Assembly (NCBI GenBank): GCA_033032175.1
Contig: CM065322.1
Coordinates: 1,488,001-1,552,000 of the forward strand
DNA: 64,000 bases
Reading direction: 5' to 3'
Origin: Saturnia japonica
Lineage: Eukaryota > Arthropoda > Insecta > Lepidoptera > Saturniidae
Under the pieces are notes generated by a model. It ran no database searches and was not told where the DNA came from. It saw only the letters and a program-made list of their open reading frames with translations. Within the stretch, counting starts at the first letter, position 1. Each line of letters starts with the position of its first letter. Below, piece by piece: positions 44,096-55,099 of this stretch. The position numbers and the translations under genes were made by a program.

Positions 44096-45594
44096 GAAAG
44101 TTTCCAGGGCATTTATTAAACAAAAGTATATTAATTTTGTTAGAGAAATATTTTACCACTTTTGTGAGAAGGAAGGGGAATTTACCATATTTTGTACAAA
44201 ATACACTTTCTTGCTGTAACACCAGCTCTCTATAAATTTGCATTTATTAACCGCTTCTTGTAGGTAGTACATTTAAATAATATCAGATTAAATAATTTAA
44301 AAAAACATCTAATAATTGTATCTTATGTAAAGTTAGTACAATTTAGTGAACTTTATATTTGACATTTATTTATACCCAGAAGCGCGAACAGCGTGAATAT
44401 TATACTTGACCCATTTTTAGAATTAATTCTAAATACAATACAGATATGCGTACCTATTATAGGCACACACTAAATTAACAGAATACAAAATCACAAATGT
44501 AATATAAAAATATAAAAAAATTAAGTGAAGTACAGGTTATTACAATGTATGAAACACTACTAATAATAGAAAATAATAATTTAAATTAGTATTAAAATAA
44601 ATAACAAAAGTATCGAACACAACAAACATTGAAATAATTCATTGAATGGACCAATATTTTTCAATTAATAATGGAAAAAATAAAAAAATTAGAGCGACCA
44701 GTGAATCTGAATATTGATTATTGTAAATTAATCTTAATTGTTTGAAGTGAAATAGTTTTTAATCTTGGTAGTGATTTACAGTAATGTCTGTGCAAATATG
44801 TCTAAATTCTCTATTAATCAATTAAACTCACTGTATGTTCTGCACATTCTCACGACAGGCGATTTATATCCGAAATTAGTTCTACAGAGTGGTTGAGAGA
44901 AAATTTTACAAATTCTCTTTCTAGCATAATTATGGAATACATTAAGATGTATTTCTGCTAGAATAGTGAGACGGACATTTAATACGGTCATCGATGATCT
45001 TATGTATAAATGCAACATAGATAATATTATACAACGTCATTGTTTTTTTTTTGTTTTACTAGTTTCTTGTTCTTTACATAACTGTTCTTAAAAATTTATC
45101 TTGATAATAGTTTTTATTATGTGGTACCCGCATATATGTAGATATATAATAAAAACAAATTTAAAAACAGGTCGTTTTAAAACACTCAAAATGGATATTA
45201 TGTCTTGTATTTTTATATGTTAATACTTAATTAAAAACAAACACATTTTTCATTTTTTACTCATATTTCAACTGATAAGATTGATTCTAGCCATGGGCAT
45301 AAGCATGTTCTTTAAATACGTGAGTTACAAAATTATTAGAAAACATGCTAAAATACATGTCTTCACCTTTATTACTTGTATAACACTAACTATCAACATG
45401 TTGCATGTATTTGTAAACATTTTCTCTGTAAATCAACCGTGCACAAACGGCAAGCAAAGCCACTTTCGTCTTTTCTATACAATTAATAAAATTGAAGTGT
45501 CAATTTGTAATGTCAAAATAACAGCTTTTTTTACTAAATACACTCTACTGATATGGTACTTATAAGAAAAAAGCAATTTTTAAAAATTTATGCT
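44096..45594. other. No gene seen
   Basis: About 1.5 kb of very AT-rich sequence. The 94-codon plus frame at 45281-45565 and the minus frame at 44818-45018 have no motif I know. Confidence 0.35.
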
Positions 45595-45998
45595 TGTCCA
45601 TTTGTGCCGGGTAATCTCCGAAACTGTTGAACCGATTATAACGGGACTTTCACTGGCAGATAGCTGATGTAATAAGGAGTAACTTAAGCTACTTTTATTT
45701 TACAAAATAAATTAGAGTACTGCACACAAAAACTGGTCACGGTGAATCAATTCGGGCGCTTCAATGGCTTACGCTCAGTAACCCATAAGAGATATATCAA
45801 ATTAATGTACTGCATAGTTATAGACCTTAAAAAGACCTACGAAAAAGGCAGTAAGAGTATATGGTTACCTTCTAAAGAACACTCACGATAAGCATTTTTG
45901 TCTTTAAAATAAACGGGAGCAGGTGTAGCAAGATTTGCGTGTGTGTCCGGTCGACGGCATTCAGTAATCCACGCGTGCGAAGCCGCGGACACAGCTAG
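45595..45998 (+). repeat. Helitron-like repeat D2, ending in CTAG
   Basis: Plus-strand orientation: gggtaatctccgaaactgtt, ttcactggcagatagctgat, aagctacttttattttacaa, tggtcacggtgaatcaattc, ggcttacgctcagtaaccca, then the hairpin arm gcgtgcgaagccgcgg and acacagctag (CTAG at 45995-45998). Very similar to 53405-53925. Confidence 0.65.
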
Positions 45999-46744
45999 TT
46001 TTAAAATATAATTTCTCAAAGTTTTCAACTACTTCCATCACACACACAGATCCTTCAAATTTATGCCGAAGATTCCCGTATTCTAATTAGCGCCGTAAGT
46101 CAATAGTTCGCTTACAAAGTTCCAAAAAGACCGCATTGTCTATTATTAATACTTACGGAATGTAGCTTTTATTTAATATTTTACGCTATACATAATTCAA
46201 CAATTTATTAAAAAACATGTAACCACTTTAGTGTGAAATAATGCGAAGCTAACATAAGTTTACATCGGAATATTTTATAAAACATAAATTTACAAATACA
46301 ACAAAAGGCCATTTACAAATTTAGAGAACATTCGCTGGAACATAAATCTGTTCGAATTTACTAGGGAAATATTTTTACACTTTTAATAAAGCGACCAAGA
46401 GCGAACAGAGTTTAACATAATTTATTTTCCACACAATACGCTTTCTGGTTGCGATACAGAGTTACTGACCCATGATAAATTATAAGCCTTTATGGAACTT
46501 TCGTTCAAACGATGAAACAATTCATTTCATTTAAAAAATGCTAATAAATTAACTTGCCTTAATGGAACTAGTAGGCTCATAACACAAATTGAACACTTTC
46601 CTTAAATACCTACCTATAATAGCTGAGTTCGTCAGTTTTAGTTACCGAGATTAAAATGTATAAAGTAGGCAGTCATTAAAAATACATCATATGTATAAAA
46701 ATGCTCATGTCATTCAGAAATTATACGCAATCAAGACAAATTTT
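45999..46744. other. No gene seen
   Basis: AT-rich sequence. Parts (46300-46480) weakly resemble 49740-49880, which suggests an old repeat. Confidence 0.35.
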
Positions 46745-47043
46745 AACAAAAAGAAAAGCAACTTTAATGGTTTTGATGAGTTCCCTGGTGTATCTTCGAA
46801 GTCGATGGTCCAATGCCAATGAAATTAAAATGAAACCACCCTTTAGGTATTCCCTTTCCAACGAAAATTAAATCATTCAAATCGGTTCAAAAATGGATGA
46901 ATTAATGACTGTTTAACCATAACTTCTTTGTTTATGAACTGATTTGGGTGATTCTTTTTTTGTTTGATACCTCTATTTTAATTTCATTAGCATTTAACCT
47001 CGAACTGAAGATACACCAGGAAACTCTTCAAATTCATTGAAGT
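46745..47043. repeat. Two family E copies head to head
   Basis: A minus-strand copy (about 46745-46896, with gtatcttcgaagtcgatggt and attcaaatcggttca) is followed at once by a plus-strand copy (about 46912-47043, with cataacttctttgtttatga, tttgggtgattctttttttg and gaagatacaccaggaaactc). The pair forms an imperfect palindrome with arms of about 130 bases. Confidence 0.65.
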
Positions 47044-48502
47044 TAATTAATTTATTTAACTGCCTTGGTAATGTCTCAATGCAGAAGTCTGCATACTCTT
47101 AGTGATATTTTAATATTTTAGACTACCATACATATGATGAAAAACCCGCCACAGTGACTTTCTTTTAGTTTGTCTTGTTTCGAGACCAACCCGTGGGTTA
47201 TCAGATACCGAGGCTTGCATATTAATATGAGAAACGAAAACCGGTTATGAAATGCCGCTACTCTTGGTAGTCGACCTTATTTTGGACCAATCAGACAAAC
47301 TGTGCTAACTTTTCAAAAAAATCTAAGTAACAAAGTCCATATTGTAAATAGGTCTAAAAGTTTTTGTTTAATATATCGTATGATGAAGACGTCTTCAAAT
47401 AACGGATCAGTATTTTCTAAGAAATTTAACATACAAAACATAAGTTTTCAATAAACAGAAAAGTCTCCAGAGCTACTGCAATGAAACAAAGAAATAATTC
47501 ATCTAAAAGGTTCTAAAACAAAGAGACACGTTGGCGGGAACATATTGTTTCCAAAGCCTCAGGCTTTGTTTCTTTATTAAATATTGGTAAGCAATCTTGG
47601 AACATAATATTGTGGGCGACACGGAGGTTATTTGATTTCCCAGATGAATTCTCTATTTGCTTTTGATAATATCATTATTTTATTTTTAGATATTCTTGTA
47701 AGCTTGGATGTTATTGATAGACATCATTAGAGTTACAAAGTTTGTAACATCTATTTAAGAAAAAATATTCAAATGTAGGACGACAATGAAAATATGGGAC
47801 TTAATGAATCGTAGAATTTATCGGCGACACTCGGAATAAATTTAGCCGTCAAGTATGAAATTAGCAAACACTGAATCTGGAAAGAATCTCTTCCTAACAT
47901 TCTTTTCGATGTGGCTTAATATACTCCATTTAATATACTCCATTTCTCTCTATTCCATGTCATCTGTAATTTCTTCGATCCCGCCATTCACACCATGTCA
48001 TTATAAAACGCATTTGTAGTTTTCTTTTAGGTAATTTTCGTTTGGATGGGCGTAACTACGGGGAGGGCAGGGTATTCACTCTCCACACTACAAAACTCAT
48101 TACCCACACTAGAAAAATCGAAAGTATTGAATGAATATACCGTTTTTATTCTTTTCATATTGAGGAAAAAATATTTGGCTTATAGTGACTGATCAGCTAA
48201 CTGGCTATCCCCCTAGGAAAATTCGCTAGGTACGACAATGGAATTTGTCTTCGCATGGTCTCCATTTAAGAACCATTCAGGAGTCGTGTTTACAGGCTAA
48301 ATAACCAGCTCGCTACCACATCAGCTTTGTAATACGTTTGACGTCTTTGGAGACAAACCTCGTGGTATAGTGAGCTGATCTACTACTAAGATCAAAGATT
48401 TCAGGGAGTGATGTAGCGACATCTATCTCGCCACATACAAACTATCCTACATCGCGATATTAAAATTAACCGGACAAATGAGTATAATACAAGAGCCCGA
48501 CA
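47044..48502. other. No gene seen
   Basis: No supported gene. A weak reverse remnant of LINE family G may be present at about 47150-47300. The 48200-48460 part is unique. Confidence 0.35.
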
Positions 48503-48619
48503 ACAACCGCTGTGTCCAAGTCCGGTGAAGCTGTAAAAGCCGCAGCGGCTCTACTTTTGGATAGGGCCCCTAAGGCAAACAGTGAAGTCAGTTCAAAAAA
48601 AAAAAAAAAACAATCGCTG
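48503..48619 (+). mobile_element. Very short family M LINE insertion with target duplication
   Basis: The insert (48513-48609) holds only the last part of family M (gtgaagctgtaaaagccgca, ttttggatagggcccctaag) and a long A-tail. It is bounded by acaaccgctg (48503-48512) and acaatcgctg (48610-48619), direct repeats with one mismatch. It looks like an extremely 5'-truncated retrotransposition. The ORF crossing it (48512-48718) reads the A-tail as polylysine and is not a gene. Confidence 0.6.
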
Positions 48620-48639
48620 GGCAGCAGCCCGCCAGACAT

Positions 48640-48930
48640 AACACCCGTCTGGTCGGAGGATCCTCCCTTTTCTATGGCGGATGAGGAACTTTACACTTCT
48701 GTTCCTCACTTACGCTAAACTCCTCACACATAAGCTCCTTTTGTGTGACAACCAAAACTGTCATTTCTGTGCTTGAATATGTTTTTGTATATCAGCTGTT
48801 TGGTTATCATTGTTAAAGTTACGCTTAGTTTGGAATTGAATGGCCTTATGTGTAATTTTTTCCTCATAATGAAATGTTATTCATTTGTTTATTTACTCTC
48901 TTCCAGATCAGCTGTTCTACATATATTTGA
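48640..48930 (+). repeat. Possible SINE C 3' part
   Basis: The stretch tgtatatcagctgtttggtt with the following atcattgttaaa resembles the 3' half of the SINE at 50343-50640. The head is not recognisable. Confidence 0.35.
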
Positions 48931-48948
48931 CTTGAAATTTAATTACAA

Positions 48949-49215
48949 CTAGCTATGCCCGTGGCTTCGCTCACATGGACTACAGAATTGTAAAATAAAA
49001 GTACCCTAAGTTACTCCCTATAACATCAGCTATCCCGTCAAAATCGGTCCAACCGTTGCGGATATTACCCGGAATAAACAGATAGGCAGACACAAAAATG
49101 TTAAAATTGTTTTTTTTTTTTTGTTTAAGTATCGTATAAACTTTCAAATGCATTTACTAAAAAACTGTTGATTTGATATTACAAACTGACACTTCAATTT
49201 TAGTTGATATATCAA
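48949..49215 (-). repeat. Helitron-like repeat D2, internally shortened
   Basis: Begins ctagctatgcccgtggcttc (CTAG at 48949-48952). It then jumps to the inner blocks (aaataaaagtaccctaagtt, atcggtccaaccgttgcgga) and the acaaacagac/atattacaaac end. The middle of the element is deleted relative to 5078-5600. Confidence 0.6.
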
Positions 49216-49439
49216 TAAATCAAATATTTTCATGGTTACTTTTTTATTAATAAGAGATGGCGCTGTCGCGATTTTTGTACTGGGTATTGTTTGATTTTTT
49301 CATAGTGTATAAGGGTTTGTTTTTATAAACGAATTGCAATTTTATTTATTTGTATAGATATATATGTAATTTCACTTTTTTTAATCCTTTATAGGTTTAG
49401 GAGTTTGGCCAAAATCGATGTATTCCAAGACGGTATCAC

Positions 49440-49650
49440 ACTAAGCCTAAGTTTAGCTATGATTTGCAGCAGCCGGAACACATCTATAGGTTCTTGGCAA
49501 TTCTAGGCAAAATAAATCACATTAGAAAAAGTCATACCACAATGCTATGGTTTCATCACGATGTTTCCTTCACCGAAAGTTCAGTATCATTGCAGAGATT
49601 CGAACTCACGTCGATCAACGCTGTGTCCATACACGCTACCACTGACCCAT
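49440..49650 (-). repeat. tRNA-derived SINE B, reverse copy
   Basis: Contains ggttcttggcaattctaggc, atggtttcatcacgatgttt, ccttcaccgaaagttc, and a B-box complement at gattcgaactcacg, followed by tgtccatacacgctaccact. Matches 22085-22215 closely. The two overlapping plus-strand frames here are shadows. Confidence 0.65.
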
Positions 49651-50022
49651 TATTGCTTAAAAGTAGATCGGAGATTGCATTTTTACTACATCATATTTCA
49701 TCTTACTCTCATACGTAATATTTATCGATTGTGGTATAAGCTATATAAAAGCTTCCAGAACATTCGCTTATTCAAATTTAGTAAAGAAGTATTTTAACAT
49801 TATTATGAAAGCAAAAAAGAATTTAACATATTTTCTACACAATACGCTTAATGGCCGCAACACCGACCCATGATAAATTGCATACCTTTGTTAGGCGCGC
49901 CTTGTAGGAAAATTTGGTTAGTAATTTACTTAACAATAAAAAAATGTAAATGATTGTAATTGTCGCCGTTTCATTGTACATATTGTCAATGTATTACATG
50001 GGGTCCCTTATTATATTCTATA
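49651..50022. other. No gene seen
   Basis: AT-rich sequence, nothing recognised. Confidence 0.4.
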
Positions 50023-50290
50023 CTAGTGTTATGACCGCGGCTTAGCTCACGTCATAGTCGAGTTATGTTCCATCTGTTTATTGTCTCACTGTTTTGCTAA
50101 ATACAAATTTTCAAAGATCTGTCTTCAAAAATGAAGCACTTTCATACAAACTTTCATCACCTTAGGGGTTGAATTTAAAAACCCATCACTATTGCTCACC
50201 AACAGTGTATGAAGAATCCGTATACAAATATTCATTATTATATTAGAATTATAATGGGTACATAATATTGAAATCGTAAGTAGGATCATA
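50023..50290 (+). repeat. D2-type end joined to family K
   Basis: Starts ctagtgttatgaccgcggct and continues with ttcaaagatctgtct, accttaggggttgaatttaa and 'cactattgctcacc', as in family K at 11815. Confidence 0.4.
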
Positions 50291-50342
50291 AGCTCTATTT
50301 TATTCATTTATTATAGGATCATCAACATAGCACTATATTACA

Positions 50343-50640
50343 TTAGAAATTCCTCGTTGCGCAGTGGTAGTTAACGCTACTATTGAGCCGAGAGGCCGCG
50401 GTTTCGATCCCCGCCCATGACTGACTGTGTGATGAGCATTAATGTCAGTTGTGTGTGTCTGGGTGTTAATATCTATATATTTATGTATATCAGCTGTTTA
50501 GTTATCATATTACAAGCTTTTAAATTATCTTGTTCTCATTCCGCTCATGCTACTTTTGATTTTCTCTTTGAAACATATTCATCCATATGGTGCCTAGAAT
50601 GGATTTCTGTCAGCAACTAGATCTGTAATTAACTAAATTA
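50343..50640 (+). repeat. tRNA-derived SINE C
   Basis: The tRNA-like head has ttgcgcagtggtag (A-box-like, about 50353-50366) and gcggtttcgatccccgcc (B-box-like, about 50398-50415). It is followed by a TG-rich stretch and the tatatcagctgtttagtta tail region. The B-box has an extra T relative to consensus and there is no matching acceptor stem, so this is a SINE and not a tRNA gene. Confidence 0.6.
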
Positions 50641-50987
50641 TTTATCTTTAAAAATTAATAAGTTATATGAAACAAGCTAGGGGCTTAATTTATCAGTTGA
50701 GTAAGCCATTCTTATACGTCAATTTACCTATAGCTACGAGTACATTAAGATCCTTAGACGCGTTATTGATTTGCCGGACAATGAGTTCAACGACCATGTC
50801 AAGCGGGCTTTACTTTTAAAATCAAAAAGTATTTTAATCAGTTTAGGCCCTAAGAAGGCACTTATGAACTTCAAAGCACTACTACCGGTTCTGAAAACAT
50901 CCTAGTCATCAAGAAGAGATGGTAAGTAAACTTGATCGGTATTATCTTTTTTTTATGTGTACAATTAATACTCATATTACTTTTTTA
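50641..50987. other. No gene seen
   Basis: AT-rich sequence, nothing recognised. Confidence 0.4.
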
Positions 50988-51195
50988 AGTGGATGCATAG
51001 AGAGGGAGTCACTTCCAACCATCACTATCATTCACATAATGATCCACCCTATAAATATTATTACCTTTTGACAGTAAAACCGGCTTGACATTATCCGTCA
51101 AATCGTAAATGTGCTCAAAAGGTAGAATAATAGGGTGGATTGTTATGAAAATGATGGTGATGTCTTGAAATGACCCCATCTTTGTACGTCCACTA
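50988..51195. mobile_element. Fold-back MITE
   Basis: About 208 bases in which the left 85 are an imperfect reverse complement of the right 85. Paired blocks: agtggatgcatagag / gtacgtccact, accatcactatcattcacat / atgaaaatgatggtgatgt, gatccaccctataa / atagggtggattg, ttaccttttga / tcaaaaggtag. About 40 bases separate the arms. No coding capacity. This is the layout of a fold-back MITE. I cannot see a clear target duplication. Confidence 0.7.
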
Positions 51196-51924
51196 AAATA
51201 ATATAATCATAATTATTAACTGTAAGCGTTGCTGATGCAATAAAAAAAATTGAAACGTTCGATCGATTTTCTCGATTCTCGATAACTGGGATGTTATCCA
51301 AAGCGCTAGTTGTGTTTTTAACGTTCGTAAGTGCCGTCTTAGGGCATAAAATGAATAAATTATTTTAGATTTTGAATTTTAATGCAATGGTCAAGTTAAC
51401 ATTCTCTCAACCTAATAGTGTTCGTTTATAGATACTGCTTAATTGAAAACAACAAATTAAGTTAGTGCCTCAATCACGAGTTTCATTAACGAAGTTAGCT
51501 CCCAAGTTCTTCGAGTTAAGCTTAATTGTGGAACAAGGGGTGAAACTAATTGAAACTTTATATTTAAGTTGGTAAGCGATAGTTTTAAGACAGAACTTTG
51601 CAACTAACATGGTTTCACCCACAACTTAGCTCATGTGAAAATGGTTGGGTCTAAATCAATTACGAAACATGAGGAAACCTATCAAATAAATATTCATTCA
51701 ACAAGAATTAGTACCTACAAGTTACCTAATTAACGTTGTTTATTTAGTAATAGGTTCAAATTTAATTATGTCAATAACTTTACCTGATATGGTCGAAAAT
51801 ATTAAGAAAATATCGTAGGCTTTAAAGTCTTGGATTTTTTGGGCCAGAACTAGCCGACTTAAAATTATTTAGGCATTGACAAAAGTTCTAGTTTCTTCAT
51901 GAGATTTTCTTTAATTTTATGCTG
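51196..51924. other. No gene seen
   Basis: AT-rich sequence upstream of the neuropeptide gene's first coding exon. I see no identifiable 5' UTR exon or promoter. Confidence 0.35.
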
Positions 51925-52300
51925 ATGTTTTTAACCGACTACAAAAAAGAAGGAGGCTATCAATTCGAATGTATTTTTAATGGATGTACAGCCATAACTT
52001 CCTTTTTTATATACCAATTTCGATGATTCTTTTTTTGTTGGAAAGGGGATATTTCAAGGATGGTTAATTTTATTGACATTGGACCTGCGACTTCCAAGAT
52101 ACATCAGGGAACTTCTCAAATTCATAAAAGGGCTGTACTGTAACAAAAATCAAGGTGATCAACCATATTCCTTCATGCCAGGTCTTAACACTTCGTTTGA
52201 ACGAGCCGAAAGAGTCATCTAAATCGGTTCATAAACCAAGAATATATGACTGGAACATACGTAAAACTACATAATACATTCTAAATGAAAACAACGTTTT
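51925..52300 (+). repeat. Family E copy with a reverse remnant
   Basis: The plus copy (51925-52125) shows gtatttttaatggatgtaca, tttcgatgattctttttttg and ttccaagatacatcagggaa. Bases 52180-52300 read in reverse as a second, older copy (atttagatgactcttt, tttatgaaccgatt). The pair ends about 70 bases before the splice acceptor of the coding exon. Confidence 0.5.
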
Positions 52301-52370
52301 TTTGAAGTCTGTTAATAATGGAAAATGATTTCTTGTGTATTCTGTTTAATATATTAAATTTTTTACAGCC

Positions 52371-52491
52371 ATGCGTTCGTGTCGTATAGCGGCGTTCATT
52401 GCGGTCCTCGCGGCTGTCAGCTGTGCCATACCTCATGCTGTCCTGACCCTTGACATCAATCGCCTTTACGGACACCACACCAAGCGATCTG
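52371..52491 (+). CDS. IDLSRF-like peptide precursor (prohormone-4 type), first coding exon
   Basis: A secreted neuropeptide-type precursor. The exon follows an intron acceptor (pyrimidine-rich tract, acag ending at 52368), two bases before the ATG, so a separate 5' UTR exon must lie upstream. It encodes 40 codons plus one base (donor g|gttagt after 52491). Residues 1-19 form a signal peptide (MRSCRIAAFIAVLAAVSCA). The segment TLDINRLYGHHTKR follows, ending in a dibasic KR site. In bees the corresponding peptide starts IDLSRFYGH and also precedes KR, so this is a divergent version of the same peptide. Exon 2 joins in phase 1 with an LDLa module exactly as in that family. Both exons have normal splice signals. 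Naming rests on recalled family features; the rest of the protein is outside the window. Confidence 0.85.
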
Positions 52492-53404
52492 GTTAGTATA
52501 ATACGAGCTAAGATGTCTTATAAGTGTAGGCCGCACTCTATTTTGGCAACTTTAAAGTCAGGTAATTGCCCTATATTCTCTTAGTCACGTATTATCCACT
52601 GTGGCGGTTGCACGTCATTACAACTCAAAATATATATTAATTTCGTTCTAACAACAGAAATAACATATAATGTCTATCATATTCTTTCCCTTTTTTGCGT
52701 GCTATATAACTGGAAGCATTATTTATAGTTTGTATGTATAGTTTAATTGCGCTGTTTTTAGTACAATATTGTTTAATAATAAGAGTAATACAATTATTAT
52801 TATCGCTGCGGACATTTCGCACATTATAAAATATAATAACTAATAGTTGATTAGCTGAAAATAGATTCTTAATAGAATAGCGTGTTCTACATGTTATTTG
52901 AATAAAAAATTTAAATCATTTTTTAACTAAATCATTAATTAAAAACTATCCGTCTACGTCAATAGCGGGGAACATAATATTTAAAATGATGTTTGAATCG
53001 TTACTTTTGTATGGCGTTGTCACAAAAAAAAAACTAATTTAAGAATTAATATTATATAACATAACACATGCCAGCACGCCTGTATCGCGCCTGCTGAAAT
53101 TTATTGTTTTCCTTGACCGTTGAATTGAAATTGTCACAAAACTGTGACATTTAAAAAATTTATGATTCAACCATAATGTAATATCTCTTGTTCTCCTCTA
53201 TTAACGAAAAATAGACTATAATAATAGCTTAAAATTAATGATTCCGTTAAAAAAACTGATTGAAATAGTTTTCAAATAACATTTAGGAGGCACCATGTAT
53301 TAATTAAATACATCGATGATAAATATATTTCAGGTAATTATCTTTAAAAAATTCTTATTTTGAAACAAAATAATAATCGTCTATATTTACAATTAATAAA
53401 ATTG

Positions 53405-53925
53405 AAGTATCTGTTTGTAATTTCAAAATAATAGCTTTTTACTAAATGTATATGAAAGTATATACGATATCTATAAAAGAAAACCCATTTTTAAAATTTT
53501 TGTCTGTCCTTTTGTCTGTCTGTTTGTTCCGGGTAATCTCCGAAACGGATAGACCAGTTTTGATGGGTCTTTCACTAGTAGATAACTGATGTTTTATGGA
53601 GTAACTTAGGTTACTTTTATTTTAGAAAAAAAACATTACGGTTCCGCGCGAATAAAAAAAACTGGTGATGGTGAATCAATTTGGTCGCTTAAATGGCTTA
53701 CGCTTAGTAAACCATAAGAGATATAGCAAGCTAATGTACTACATAATTCCAGGCATTAAAAATACCTACAAAAAAGCAGCGAGAGTATATATCTACCTTC
53801 TAAGGAACACCCACAACAAGCATATTTGTCTTTAAAATTGCCGGAAGCGAAAGAACAAAATTCGCGCGTGTAGCCGATCGATGGCGTCCGTAGTTCACGT
53901 GAACGAAGCCGCGGGCACAGCAAGT
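53405..53925 (+). repeat. Helitron-like repeat D2 within the intron
   Basis: Same orientation and block order as 45595-45998: gggtaatctccgaaacggat, tagataactgatgttttatg, aggttacttttattttagaa, actggtgatggtgaatcaat, gcttacgcttagtaaaccat, then cgaagccgcgggcacagcaa. The terminal CTAG has mutated to caag. Confidence 0.65.
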
Positions 53926-54204
53926 CATAAATAAAATTACAGAGCATTTTAGTACACTCATTTCGTTTTTTCTTTACTAGAATTATATTACCTCGAGTAC
54001 CTACTACCGCTAATTACTTACATCACGACGCGATGTAGGACCTGTAGGTACTTTGCCAAAGTCTTGGAAATTTTGACATAAGTGGTTTTAGTTACAAATT
54101 GATTGTCTATAAAACTAATTGTTTTTATCATTTGTTTTCAAGTAGGGTTAATTTGAGATGAACCTGTACAGGGTGTATGCCTACGAGGGAAACTGATCAT
54201 TTTT

Positions 54205-54290
54205 TTTAGATCTGACTACACTGTTAGCCTTAGAGGCCCTAAAGCCGCTGCGGCTTTTACAGCTTCACCGGACTTGCTAAACTGATCATA
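54205..54290 (-). repeat. Family M LINE 3' remnant
   Basis: Starts with a T run and atctgactacactgttagcc, then ggccctaaagccgctgcggc and acagcttcaccggacttg. It is the reverse complement of the 48513-48609 insert, 5'-truncated at a similar place. The following 54291-55100 is AT-rich with only weak repeat-like phrases and no gene. Confidence 0.6.
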
Positions 54291-55099
54291 AAAGACAACT
54301 CGTTTAAATAAACTAATATCTGGGCGACCGAGCCGTACTTGGTGTCTTATAAAAAAAAAAAAACACCTATTTATGTAAACTTGTAATGCAAAACATTATC
54401 TAAATGCAAAGTTTCATCGAAGTCGTTGGAGCCGTTTCCGAGAAACTAATTACATATATATATATATGAAATTAACCAACAAAACGAAATCAAAAGTAGG
54501 TACGAAACAAATTAAGTACAACAATTTTTTGAGGTCTGTGCCGGCTAATCTGTCCATTAAAAAACATAATCAAAATAGAAACGATTTAAGTATATTATGT
54601 ATATCGTTTCTTCGGTGGCACTAATTTCAACAAAGTCTGTAGGCCCATAATTTGCTTCGTAACTACTTTTGATTTCATTATTTTAGTTTAAAATTTGACC
54701 AAGATTATGAGATGTTTTCCCTTTGACACCACACCCGTAGCTCGTTTCAATAAGCCAGGCAGTTACACGTATTAGGCCATATCTTGAAAACAACTGAACC
54801 GATTTTGATTAAACTTACACAGTTCCCTAAGTTTAAGTAAATGTAAGCCAATAAAAAAAAATGGTCACAATTCAATAAATAATTTCGAAGAGAAAGATAC
54901 ACTATAAAAATTTGTATATTTGTTTGGAAGCCTTAATAGATTATCATATTATGCGAATATGTTGCAATTTCAATGACGTTACATACATACGTACCGAATT
55001 GATAAACCTCATAAGTTTCAATTTTACTCTCTACTAAACTCGTCAATTAGAACTATAACTTCGATAAAATATAACAAAAGCATTAAGTAAAAATATAGT

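Noticed and set aside
45281..45565. Small membrane-protein-like ORF
   Set aside because: Hydrophobic because of AT-rich composition; no homologue, start context or conservation evidence, and its end resembles D2 repeat sequence.
48512..48718. ORF with a polylysine run
   Set aside because: The lysines are the A-tail of a short LINE insertion, and the frame crosses its target duplication.
50343..50416. tRNA gene
   Set aside because: A- and B-box-like motifs are present, but the B box carries an extra base and no acceptor stem pairs; the downstream tail marks it as a SINE.
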